Source: Sphingobacterium micropteri
GTDB taxonomy: Bacteria; Bacteroidota; Bacteroidia; Sphingobacteriales; Sphingobacteriaceae
Length of the DNA: 64,000 nucleotides
Assembly (NCBI RefSeq): GCF_014692515.1
Contig: NZ_JACOIK010000014.1
Span: 1 to 64,000, forward strand
Reading direction: 5' to 3'
This document shows positions 9,544 through 18,549 of this stretch, piece after piece (the stretch's first letter is position 1; each line of letters begins with the position of its first letter). The translations under genes and the position numbers were made by a program. The notes under the pieces are model-generated. The model saw nothing but the letters and a program-made list of their open reading frames with translations. It did no database searches and was not told the origin of the DNA.

Positions 9544-11196
9544 TTACGGATAAACGGCATTTCCTTGCGTATCAAACTGCGGATAGATCTGCTCTTGGTC
9601 TATCGGGATAAACTGAATAAAATCTAACCAAAACTGGGCGCTTACATTAGTATTTGTTTCAAAACGTAAAGTTTGTCTGTCGGTAACATCAATATCCACA
9701 ATACCGACCATTTTACAATTGTAATTATTGACGCCCGAAAGGTTGCCGGCAACATGCTTTTTATACCCTAATGCTTCTAACTCTCGATCAGGCAATGTAC
9801 GTATCCGATATTCTCCAAGATTGAGTGAACGTGATAATTTTACGCCATTAAGATATGTATCAACAGTATTCCCTCCATTTTGACGCCAACCAACCCATAC
9901 CTTATATCGTCCACGAACGACCACGGGCGTTTTAAATTCAATCCACGGTATGGTCGCACTATTATTTCTCAGCGTAATCTCCAATCTATCTCCGTTAACC
10001 GCCCCTTGCATATTTGAAGCTGTCGCAAGTCTATACCAAATCGTTCGATTATCAGCGCCTCCCCATGTCACATCTCTCAAGTACCCTTTCGGAATCTGCA
10101 ACTCACTTCTCCCATACACCCCTGCCAAACGAATCTCTGGCTGATCCGCGGGATCCCAATCTACGCGAAAAGGTGAACGCTGCTTGATATAGATATCATC
10201 TTTGATATAATGCAACACACCGTTAACGGTCGTATTATCGCTGGCTTCCCGATCTACTTCCGCTCCCTCTTCCAATTCCCCTAGCCATTCCTCTTCGTTC
10301 AATATGATTTTCTCCCGATCCACTTTAACCAACAATACTTCCCGTGGTACCTGCGTGGTATGTGAGCTGGAGAATGCCAAATCGGATACATACTTCAAAT
10401 CGGGTAAAACATGATAAGCGATATGCATATACAAGCTATCTTCGGGATTTTTAGGATTTCCGGTATGATTGTACTTATCAACTAAATCCTGTATGGTGTT
10501 GAAACCTCGCTGCGCAAAGGTCGTATTGCTCACGGCGAGCACGGAATAGAATTGCTCTTCTACTCTCTGATTAAGCAAGGCATCCAAACCGGTCAAGTGC
10601 AAGGCCTCTGCAAATAGACTTAAATTCGGGTCGGCATCAATTTCCTGCATCACGGTATTCGTTACCTTCGTAAACACTTTATCTACGCCGTGTACAACGC
10701 CATTTCCGGTCCGAATATTCGGCATAATGATCTTGGATTCCTTGTTGAGGACGAAGTGGGACTCTCCGTCAATATTTTGCACAGCGGTGGTGATAAACAT
10801 CCCAAAAACAGAGTTACGTTGAATCTTGCCATCCCGAAACTGTGCTGTAGAGACGGTATCCTGTATAATATGGAGGTTAACCAGATCTTTCACGTCGCTC
10901 TCGGAGAGATCACCCACATTACCTTTTCCCTCGCTTTGCAAAAAAGCTTGCATCGCGTTGTTGTTCGGTGCAAATACTGTATACGTTCCCCAAGCGTCTA
11001 GGTAGGAGGCTGCCCCAGCCTGTCTAAGTGCTTCCGAAAAAAGGCTATAATCCTCATTCGTAGCGAGGAAACTGTTTATATTCGGGCTGGTGTCTGTGGT
11101 CTCCGTAAAATTCTCCTTGGTACAGGAAAACGGCAACCATAGCACGGTAGCCAGCAGCAACAACCCAATCACTTGATATCTTTTCTTCGTTTTCAT
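9544..11196 (-). CDS. FAS1 (fasciclin) lipoprotein, two FAS1 units plus beta-sandwich
   Basis: About 550 residues from the ATG at 11196, which opens MKTKKRYQVIGLLLLATVLW and a lipobox ending in PFSC. The longer frame to 11298 would overlap the upstream SusD by 89 bp and prepend non-signal residues, so it is rejected. FAS1 unit 1 (about 40-170) has GTYTVFAPNNNAMQAFL and GVVHGVDKVFTK. Unit 2 (about 175-335) has FYSVLAVSNTTF and GVLHYIKDDIYIKQ. The C-terminal 190 residues form a beta-sandwich ending FWLDFIQFIP, like the end of its neighbour at 8077-9537, suggesting a shared carbohydrate-binding-like module. The two genes may be ancient duplicates. Confidence 0.87.
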   Translation of the reverse strand: MKTKKRYQVIGLLLLATVLWLPFSCTKENFTETTDTSPNINSFLATNEDYSLFSEALRQAGAASYLDAWGTYTVFAPNNNAMQAFLQSEGKGNVGDLSESDVKDLVNLHIIQDTVSTAQFRDGKIQRNSVFGMFITTAVQNIDGESHFVLNKESKIIMPNIRTGNGVVHGVDKVFTKVTNTVMQEIDADPNLSLFAEALHLTGLDALLNQRVEEQFYSVLAVSNTTFAQRGFNTIQDLVDKYNHTGNPKNPEDSLYMHIAYHVLPDLKYVSDLAFSSSHTTQVPREVLLVKVDREKIILNEEEWLGELEEGAEVDREASDNTTVNGVLHYIKDDIYIKQRSPFRVDWDPADQPEIRLAGVYGRSELQIPKGYLRDVTWGGADNRTIWYRLATASNMQGAVNGDRLEITLRNNSATIPWIEFKTPVVVRGRYKVWVGWRQNGGNTVDTYLNGVKLSRSLNLGEYRIRTLPDRELEALGYKKHVAGNLSGVNNYNCKMVGIVDIDVTDRQTLRFETNTNVSAQFWLDFIQFIPIDQEQIYPQFDTQGNAVYP

Positions 11197-11209
11197 TGCT
11201 ATGTTATTT

Positions 11210-12703
11210 TTAGTTTCCATAAAAAGGGTTCTGTTCCAATACGCCGCCACTGCGCTGCATTTCGATATAATAAATAGGCAGGTAATGACTATTGACATCC
11301 CGGTATTTACCTAGCATGGCCTGTTGCCGATCTGCCGGTGCATAGCTCACGATCATACCGGTAATCAAATCGATCCGCTGGTAATTATTCCGGCGGGCGT
11401 TACGTAGCACATCAAACCAGCGCTTTCCTTCGTACGCGAACTCCCGTGCACGTTCCTCTACAATAAATGTCGTGATACCCTGCTGATCATCTGCCCCCGG
11501 ATCCAAATCTGTTCCCTGCATCGCATTTCCACGCTCCCGGATCGTATAAATCAAATCCAGTGCTTCCTGCCCGCGATTCAAACCATTTAAGGCTTCGGCT
11601 TTCATCAGGAGTATATCCGCATAGCGGTACACTATCCAATGCGTATAGGACTCATCCTGTGATTTAGTCTGCGTCCGGCTAAAAGCATGGTACTTATAAA
11701 TCATATTGGTTGCAGTTGATAAAGCGCCCCGATCGCCACGGACATCAAAGTTTTCGGGATCAGCAGCATCAAATTGAAATAAACTTTCATATACATTTTG
11801 CCCCGCCATATAAAGGGCATTCAGCCGGAACAACGGAAAAAATGGATTCAGTTGCTGCCGGTCATATTGCAGTTCAAATATTCCTTCTATCGAGTTACCT
11901 TGTCCGAATAGTTCGTTTATCCAGGTCGACGGATCACCCGACACCAGTTCAAATATCTCGGCATCGATAATTAAATCACAGGCATCCGCCGCTTTCTGAA
12001 ATTCGTCCTGCCACAGATAAGCGTCTGCCAGCAGTGCATTTACGGTATACCGGGTAATCTTTCCTTTATCCGCTGCAGTACTGCCAAACGTTTCGCGCAC
12101 CATCGGTTCGGCCCGGACTAAATCCGCTACCACCGCGTCCAGCACGTCACTTTGTGATGATTTGGCAATCGAAGCCAAATCTTCGTCAGAAGCAGTGTAA
12201 TGCAATTTAATCGGGACGTCACCCCAAATACGGGCCAAATTAAGATACATCCAAGCCCGGATTGCCAAAGCTTCGCCGACGTAGGCATCAAGGTCTGCTT
12301 GTGCAAACGTTGGGTCAAGTTCTTTAACGCCCGGCGCATTGTCGATCACATTATTACAATAGTTAATAATCCGATAAAACGTGCCCCAATTGCTAAACTG
12401 ATTGGTAGACAACATATCCGCAAACCGGTATTCGGTATAGGGTTGAGGCGCAAACGTACTGATATCGACCATATCGGTACGAATCTCCCCATGCATAAAC
12501 AGCTCCTGCGTGAGGCTGCTATTAATTAGCGATATATAAAGTCCATTGACCGCGGCTCTGGCCTGTTCCTTCGTCTGCCAATAATCTTCTGCGATCACCC
12601 CTTCCTGCGGTTTCAGATCCAGCCATTTGTCACAGGAGCCCAAGCTTAGGAGCGCGAGTGCCAATGCCGGAATTACTAGTTTTTTTGATAATATATTCAT
12701 CAT
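11210..12703 (-). CDS. SusD/RagB-family outer-membrane glycan-binding lipoprotein
   Basis: 497 residues, at the compact end of the family. The lipobox is LLSLGSC, followed by DKWLDLKPQEGVIAEDYW, a textbook SusD start. The N-terminal helical core contains EALAIRAWMYLNLARIWGDV (about 142-161), and the C-terminus has YEGKRWFDVLRNARR (about 430-445). It follows its SusC (12720-15992) by 16 bp and precedes the FAS1 gene by 13 bp in the same operon. It should cap the partner SusC and bind an oligosaccharide; the specificity is unknown. Confidence 0.94.
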   Translation of the reverse strand: MMNILSKKLVIPALALALLSLGSCDKWLDLKPQEGVIAEDYWQTKEQARAAVNGLYISLINSSLTQELFMHGEIRTDMVDISTFAPQPYTEYRFADMLSTNQFSNWGTFYRIINYCNNVIDNAPGVKELDPTFAQADLDAYVGEALAIRAWMYLNLARIWGDVPIKLHYTASDEDLASIAKSSQSDVLDAVVADLVRAEPMVRETFGSTAADKGKITRYTVNALLADAYLWQDEFQKAADACDLIIDAEIFELVSGDPSTWINELFGQGNSIEGIFELQYDRQQLNPFFPLFRLNALYMAGQNVYESLFQFDAADPENFDVRGDRGALSTATNMIYKYHAFSRTQTKSQDESYTHWIVYRYADILLMKAEALNGLNRGQEALDLIYTIRERGNAMQGTDLDPGADDQQGITTFIVEERAREFAYEGKRWFDVLRNARRNNYQRIDLITGMIVSYAPADRQQAMLGKYRDVNSHYLPIYYIEMQRSGGVLEQNPFYGN

Positions 12704-12719
12704 AACATCTTCTTCTAGG

Positions 12720-15700
12720 TTAAAAACTTGTCGATAAACCGAATGTAAAGCGCATGGTCGGCGGGGTACGCGATTTATCCCGCGCCACGCCGAAAATACC
12801 TTTCTCCATGTTGACCTCCGGATCCTGCCCTAAATAGCGCGTCCAGGTGTAGAAATTCTCTCCGGTCACATACATACGTAAATTGCTCATCCCTAGTCGA
12901 TCAATCACACTGCCACGGTTAAAGGTATAGCTGACCGTTGCCGAACGGAACCGGAGGAATGAAGCATCCTGTACATAGCGGTCAGAACCCAGCCAGTTAT
13001 ACCCCATACCCATTAATGCACGCGGCATATCCGTGACATCGCCTTCCTTCCGCCAGCGGCTTAATACGGCCGTCGATTGGTTATCGTAGTTCGTCATCTT
13101 TGTCGTTTGCATCAATGCATCGTTGATGGCTTCATAGCCTAACCGGAAGTTGAAGAACAGGTTAATCCGCAAACTATTCTTAATGGTAATCGATGGGCCA
13201 AATCCCCCCGTAAACTTCGGATTAGAATTCCCAAGGTATACAATATCCCGTTCATCAATACTTCCGTCGTGATTAATATCGGCGTATTTCGCATCGCCTG
13301 GCTGGAACACATAATCGGTATAAGGGTAGTTAAACCGCATATACACCGGTTCGCCATCCGGACCATAAATCGCTTGGCCGTTCACATCTTTTGCGATGGT
13401 TTCGTCCAGCGTGGAATACACACCTTCATATCGGTAGCCGTAAAAAGAACCAATAGGATTATTAATCCGTAGATACCTTTTATAATCGCCGTTATTCGTA
13501 CCCGTACCTGCTTCGTTCACAAAAAACTCCGGCACTTCCCGCACCACGTTGAGATTCCGTGCAATATTGAAAGCAAAATCCACCATCAAATCTTTGGTAC
13601 GATACGGTGTAGCATTCAAGTTCAATTCCCAACCTTGATTGTCCATCACACCGTAGTTCAGCCAAATACTTTCAAATCCCGAGGTGTTGGGTACGCCAAG
13701 GTTGTCGAACAACATATCGGTCGTACGGTTTCGATAGAATTCCATATCCAAACGGAAACGGCGTTTCCACATCTCCAGATTCAGTCCGACATTGGCCCCT
13801 TTCACCCGTTCGAATTTCAGATTTTTATACGCCATATTCGCCGGAATGGTACCCGCTTCATCCAGATAAGTCTGGTCATAGCTAACAATATTGCTGTAAA
13901 AAAGATAATCCCGGTTCGGCGCCTTCCCCGAATGCCCGTAACTTGCACGGAAACTCAACTCATCAATAAAGGGTAGGTTCTCCATAAAGCGTTCACCGGA
14001 AACACGCCAACGCGTGGAAATGGATGGGAAATATCCGTAGCGGTAATTAGCACCGAATCTGGAGTTCCCATCACCACGCACCCCCACATTTACAATATAG
14101 CGGTCCAGGAATTTATATTGGGTACTGAAAACAGCCCCTATGGAGCGCGATTGTCCTTCACCGCCTTTTAAGACTAACTCATTATTTTGCGTCCGACCCG
14201 GATTCGATGGGTCTGTTAACAATGTGGACGCTGTATTGGAAATCATCGATTCATAACTCAGCCCTCGAAAATCATCCGTTTGCCAAGAAAATAACATCTG
14301 GAGATCATGTTTCATTTTATCGCCCAAATTTGGTGTGTAAATGAGGTTTGATTTGGTCTGTATCCGAAAATCGTCACGATCAGATTCCCCCGCACGGTTC
14401 ACAACCGTTTCCGTATAAGGCCTCCCGGTTGCTAGTTGCGGCAAAAAATTGTTCACCCGTGTGTTATTCATATCGAACATCACGCTAAAATCAGAATATA
14501 GGATTCCCTTAATCAGTTCATAGCGTAGGTTAAACGTCGGGGTAATCCGTTCACCCATATGTTTATTATAGGCATATTCCGCCATCGCCGCTGGGTTATA
14601 AGTACTTGGATATGCACCTTGAATATTTCGATCGGGCGAAAAATAAACCGGCATGATATTGCCATACGGATCGTATTCCCACAGGCTCATGTTTGGCATT
14701 TTAATATAGGCTGCACCTCGGATATTGTCCTGATCATCTTTGGAATTGACGTAGTTCCGGTCCGTTACCGTATGCGTATAGGCAATATCCGTACGAAATT
14801 TAATACGTTCGGATATATCATAATCGAGATTTAGTCGTGCAGAAATACGGTTTAAGCCGGAGCCAACAGTTACCCCACGCTGACCTAAGTAAGCGACCGA
14901 AGAATAATAGCGCGCTTTCTCGCCACCTCCTTGTATCGAAAAAGTATGGTCGTTAGACAAGCCAGTCTGGTTGATCGCTTTGATCCAATCCGTATTTTGA
15001 CTATAGTTATTGTAGTAATAAACATCCCCTGGATCATATTGAAATTCCTTGCTCGCCAACGTGTTCAACGGTAGCCCGGTCCGGTTCATATACATTTCAG
15101 GGATCAGCGAAGAGTATTGATCGCCACTAAGTAACGGGATTGCACTCGGCACCGTGGCAAGCGCCCCACGAAAGGAATACCCCACGCGTGGCTTCGACAT
15201 GGTACCGCGCTTGGTCGTAATCAACAAGACACCGTTGGAGCCTCGTGATCCCCACATCGCTGTCGCAGCGGCATCCTTTAACACCGAGATGGTTTCGATA
15301 TCTGCCGGGGCGACATTCAACAATTGGGCATAGGCATCTTCATCCGCCGCCCCAAAGTTAAAATCGCCGGGAACCTCGGTCTCGTAAGGCATGCCATCAA
15401 CCACAATCAAGGGTTCCGCACTGCCACTTAGAGACGACGTACCCCGGATACGGATAGACATTCCTGAACCGGGATCACCCGAATTGGCCGCAATATCTAC
15501 TCCTGGTAGGCGCCCTTGTAAAGCTTCATCGATGGAACTGGACTGCATTTCTTGCAATACACTCGCGTTAATCGTCGCTGTCGCTGTGGTTAAATCGCGC
15601 GCCGATATATTTAATAAACCTGTGTTGGGTTGTGCTCCACCGACACCGGTGATAACCACTTCTTCGATTTGACTATCACTCGTGCCCAACGCTATATTTA

Positions 15701-15992
15701 TCTGATTTCTACTATTGATGCGGACCACCTGTGCATTATAACTGATAAACGAAAAATTCAATCGGTTCAATGCCGTGGTGACAGCTAAAGCGTAATTACC
15801 TTCTATATCTGTTGTGGTTGCGGCTACCGTACGGTTGTCGGCACTTAGCTCCGATACCGTGACACCCGCTAAAGGCTGTTTGGATGTTGCATCCACTACT
15901 TTTCCGCGCACAATGTGTTGCGCGACAGCCGTATGCCCTACACAGCACATCCAAAACAATAAAAGTGTAAAACTATAGGTTAATTGTCTCAT
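12720..15992 (-). CDS. SusC/RagA-family TonB-dependent outer-membrane transporter
   Basis: 1090 residues. Signal peptide ending near AVAQ, CarboxypepD-like domain at about 26-105 (IVRGKVVDATSKQPLAGVTV), a TonB-box-like EEVVITGVG at about 110-118, and a plug with SAEPLIVVDGMPYE and ISVLKDAAATAMWGSRGSNG. The barrel ends in FTFGLSTSF. It is the first SusC of the nine-gene operon, 9 bp after the large FAS1 lipoprotein, and pairs with the SusD at 11210-12703. Two complete SusCD pairs in one operon suggest uptake of two fragment types from one polymer. Confidence 0.95.
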   Translation of the reverse strand: MRQLTYSFTLLLFWMCCVGHTAVAQHIVRGKVVDATSKQPLAGVTVSELSADNRTVAATTTDIEGNYALAVTTALNRLNFSFISYNAQVVRINSRNQINIALGTSDSQIEEVVITGVGGAQPNTGLLNISARDLTTATATINASVLQEMQSSSIDEALQGRLPGVDIAANSGDPGSGMSIRIRGTSSLSGSAEPLIVVDGMPYETEVPGDFNFGAADEDAYAQLLNVAPADIETISVLKDAAATAMWGSRGSNGVLLITTKRGTMSKPRVGYSFRGALATVPSAIPLLSGDQYSSLIPEMYMNRTGLPLNTLASKEFQYDPGDVYYYNNYSQNTDWIKAINQTGLSNDHTFSIQGGGEKARYYSSVAYLGQRGVTVGSGLNRISARLNLDYDISERIKFRTDIAYTHTVTDRNYVNSKDDQDNIRGAAYIKMPNMSLWEYDPYGNIMPVYFSPDRNIQGAYPSTYNPAAMAEYAYNKHMGERITPTFNLRYELIKGILYSDFSVMFDMNNTRVNNFLPQLATGRPYTETVVNRAGESDRDDFRIQTKSNLIYTPNLGDKMKHDLQMLFSWQTDDFRGLSYESMISNTASTLLTDPSNPGRTQNNELVLKGGEGQSRSIGAVFSTQYKFLDRYIVNVGVRGDGNSRFGANYRYGYFPSISTRWRVSGERFMENLPFIDELSFRASYGHSGKAPNRDYLFYSNIVSYDQTYLDEAGTIPANMAYKNLKFERVKGANVGLNLEMWKRRFRLDMEFYRNRTTDMLFDNLGVPNTSGFESIWLNYGVMDNQGWELNLNATPYRTKDLMVDFAFNIARNLNVVREVPEFFVNEAGTGTNNGDYKRYLRINNPIGSFYGYRYEGVYSTLDETIAKDVNGQAIYGPDGEPVYMRFNYPYTDYVFQPGDAKYADINHDGSIDERDIVYLGNSNPKFTGGFGPSITIKNSLRINLFFNFRLGYEAINDALMQTTKMTNYDNQSTAVLSRWRKEGDVTDMPRALMGMGYNWLGSDRYVQDASFLRFRSATVSYTFNRGSVIDRLGMSNLRMYVTGENFYTWTRYLGQDPEVNMEKGIFGVARDKSRTPPTMRFTFGLSTSF

Positions 15993-16001
15993 AATCTGGA
16001 T

Positions 16002-18230
16002 TTAATTGTTGTAGTTTAAATATCCATTCAGTTCATGCAATACGATGCGGTCACTCAGGGGTAGATCGGAAGTATAAACTGTTGGTACTGTTCGCCCTTT
16101 CTTATCCACAAAGCGCAGGTTACCGACGGCATTGGAAACATTGACCGTCAACGACTCATCGTCGACGTCTTTCGCTAAAGTAACAGCAGATAGAATATCC
16201 GAATTACCATCAGCTGCAATATTAACATTGGTCAGGATATGATACTTAATAAAACTTTCTATCTGGAATTTACCAACGATATCTCCCGTTGCCGGATCGG
16301 CCGGCAAGACGCCGTCATCAATGGCCTGCTGTATCGCCTCATTGTTCGGCATCAACAAGGTGTAGGAACTTCCACCCGCCACCCCGGTAATCACCCGGTC
16401 GTTCGCTACGTAGAGTGGTGATTTGGAGACATACTCCCAGAATCGGCTAACATTGGGATTTTCCGTCGCCACACGAGCCATCGCCTCACCCGCCGTTTCG
16501 TTTGAAAATTCCAATAGGTTGTTCACATAATAGACCCGGCCATTGTTGCCGAATTTCGCTGTTCCCACGATCTGTACCGGTTCCTGTAAACGTTCGTTGC
16601 CAGCCGCATAAATATTCCCATTTCTCCATTTGATAAATTCGCCTGGCAACGCCCGATCTCCTGTCTGGATAAAGCCCTGTGTATTGTTAATATTTGCCAG
16701 CTCATCATTTGGCGTTTCCACCATATGGCTATAGATCAGACGAGCCAATCGTGTCTGTGTTTGACCATGTCCCATTGTATTCCCATTGCGATCTATCCAA
16801 GACCATTCGCTCAGCCGTTCATTATAGTTATAGCCCAAGCTATTGAGCAAGCTGTTGGAAAACAAAAACAAGGTAAAATTCGTTCCGGGATTAATCACTA
16901 AGCGTTTATGTTCCCGCTCCAGTAACATCAGCATCAACGAGTAATCCGGATCCAGAATCACATGTTTATATACCGTATTGAACAAATCGGATTCCTGTAT
17001 CTTGTTGGTACCATAAAAGAAACCATTACTCAATAGTTGTTTATCCGTAATATCGGTTTTAGTAAAGCGGGCCGGTTCTTCATGTTCATTCATTTTCCCG
17101 TCAAACTGACTGGGCCACACCATACTCTTCCACAACATGGTGTTTACAAAATCCGCCATGACGCCTTTGGGCACCCGATTCAGCGTTTTGTAATGTTCCA
17201 GAAATACGTTTCGTATCCAAGGCTCTATCACATTATTAGCCGGGACAAACATGCTGTATCCATCTTGTTGTCCATCATTATCCGCCTCTTTTAGAAAATT
17301 CTCATTATTGGGGGAAAAGGCTAACAGTGGATCATACACCTTGATGTACACTTCTTCGACCTGCCCTGTCCGGTATTCGTAGGTCTTACTTGCTGCAGGA
17401 CTATATTCGTACGTCACGAAAAACTGATTGAGGATAGAATCCCGGAAGAAACTGTATTCATCGTTTTCTTTCAGATATTGATCCAAACTCGGACGGGGTA
17501 ACGTCACTACATCCACCTCATGGATCACCCCATTCTCGGCGATGATATCGGTTTTCGCCACCGTTCCACCCATAAAGAAGAAGTTGGACGCCGCTAAAGA
17601 AGGGTAAAAGAATTGATAGTCATCCGCAGGAAGACTGTTAAACTGCCTATACTTCTCGTGAAAATACGTGACATATTTATTGTTGTTGTCACCATCCACA
17701 TAATACGGTGTTCCGAAGTTCACCGTCACGTTATTCCGGTTTGAAGCACCTACAACAATCTCTTTTTCTACACCATCAATCTTCACTTTTTCTTTCCGAA
17801 AGCCATCGTAATAGGCCGTACGTCTCCGAAAGCCCAATCCCTCTTCCCAGCCCAAATTAGACTGGTAATCCGAAATGTGGTTAGTCTGAAAAGCATTGTA
17901 CACCAAGGCATAGCGCACGATTTGCTCCGCAATAGCATCCGGCACCTCTTCTACCGTTGCATAATTTTGCGCTTGTAAAAATTTGTTGACCGCATCATCA
18001 TTCGGGGCAAACAATGTCCAATATCCGGCTTGGTTGAGGGTTTCCATATAGCCGGCCTTTTCAATCAGGCGGCGGAAGTGGGAAAATCTCCCTTCCTCTT
18101 CCAAACGGGTATATATAGGTGACTCCAGATCATCCGGGCGGCTGTAATAGTCATCGAAAGCTTCTTTCCGACAGCTCAAGCAAAATGCTGTTAACAGCCC
18201 CAATAAAAAGGTTAATTTGTAAAAACGCAT
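16002..18230 (-). CDS. Large multi-FAS1 lipoprotein, first gene of the nine-gene operon
   Basis: 742 residues with a lipobox (AFCLSC). About four FAS1-type units can be traced: YWTLFAPNDDAVNKFL with GVIHEVDVVTLP (about 35-255), YSMFVPANNVIEPWI (about 260-420), FTLFLFSNSLLNSLG (about 425-565), and YTLLMPNNEAIQQAI with RIVLHELNGYLN (about 600-742). The inner units are diverged, and the count is by eye. Unlike the two shorter FAS1 proteins of this operon it lacks the C-terminal sandwich. As the first gene after the shared promoter module, ahead of SusC, it is likely the most highly expressed. A long surface-exposed scaffold or glycan-binding protein is the best guess. Confidence 0.85.
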   Translation of the reverse strand: MRFYKLTFLLGLLTAFCLSCRKEAFDDYYSRPDDLESPIYTRLEEEGRFSHFRRLIEKAGYMETLNQAGYWTLFAPNDDAVNKFLQAQNYATVEEVPDAIAEQIVRYALVYNAFQTNHISDYQSNLGWEEGLGFRRRTAYYDGFRKEKVKIDGVEKEIVVGASNRNNVTVNFGTPYYVDGDNNNKYVTYFHEKYRQFNSLPADDYQFFYPSLAASNFFFMGGTVAKTDIIAENGVIHEVDVVTLPRPSLDQYLKENDEYSFFRDSILNQFFVTYEYSPAASKTYEYRTGQVEEVYIKVYDPLLAFSPNNENFLKEADNDGQQDGYSMFVPANNVIEPWIRNVFLEHYKTLNRVPKGVMADFVNTMLWKSMVWPSQFDGKMNEHEEPARFTKTDITDKQLLSNGFFYGTNKIQESDLFNTVYKHVILDPDYSLMLMLLEREHKRLVINPGTNFTLFLFSNSLLNSLGYNYNERLSEWSWIDRNGNTMGHGQTQTRLARLIYSHMVETPNDELANINNTQGFIQTGDRALPGEFIKWRNGNIYAAGNERLQEPVQIVGTAKFGNNGRVYYVNNLLEFSNETAGEAMARVATENPNVSRFWEYVSKSPLYVANDRVITGVAGGSSYTLLMPNNEAIQQAIDDGVLPADPATGDIVGKFQIESFIKYHILTNVNIAADGNSDILSAVTLAKDVDDESLTVNVSNAVGNLRFVDKKGRTVPTVYTSDLPLSDRIVLHELNGYLNYNN

Positions 18231-18500
18231 ACCATAGTTTTATAGGTTTATAAAAATTTAAGTTACGATCGCAGATCAGTTTATTCGTTTATCAAGCATT
18301 GCTACAGCATAGGTCTACGCATACTATCGTTAGTGTATATAGTATCCAGACAGTATGTTTTACCCTCCTGTCCGAGTCAGTGCCTTAGCGCTGCTAACTA
18401 TTTATTATTTGTTCGGTTTTTTAGTATAGTTTATTTCTTATTTTACTTCTTCTCAATTACTGTTTATCGTTAGTTCTAATGGTTATTTAATTATTTATAT
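18231..18500 (-). other. Long AT-rich leader of the nine-gene operon
   Basis: About 265 bases separate the predicted transcription start (near 18494) from the FAS1 start codon at 18230. I see no open frame of note. The stretch contains an inverted repeat ATACTAT/ATAGTAT (18321-18327 and 18339-18345, 11-base loop) and, nearby, a small TTAGC/GCTAA pair. The other module-carrying units here, apart from the PL26 gene, have leaders of only about 25-100 nt, so this one could carry post-transcriptional control. No known riboswitch fold was recognised. Confidence 0.35.
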
Positions 18501-18545
18501 CAAATATATTACGAAGTCTCTGGAGCGGCAACCTGTGGCATCCTG
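18501..18545 (-). promoter_or_regulatory. Promoter and operator of the FAS1-SusCD-PL9 operon
   Basis: On the minus strand, CAGGATGCCA-CAGGTTGC (18545-18528) is followed 20 bp after its TTG by TATATTTG (18508-18501), a perfect Bacteroidota -7 box (TAnnTTTG). Half-site spacing and the 20-bp spacer are the same as at seven other sites in this window. The operator begins 4 bp after the PL26 stop codon, so read-through from PL26 is also possible. Confidence 0.75.
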
Positions 18546-18549
18546 CTAT

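Noticed and set aside
11197..11298. N-terminal extension of the second FAS1 lipoprotein
   Set aside because: Would overlap the upstream SusD by 89 bp and place non-signal residues before a clear lipoprotein signal.
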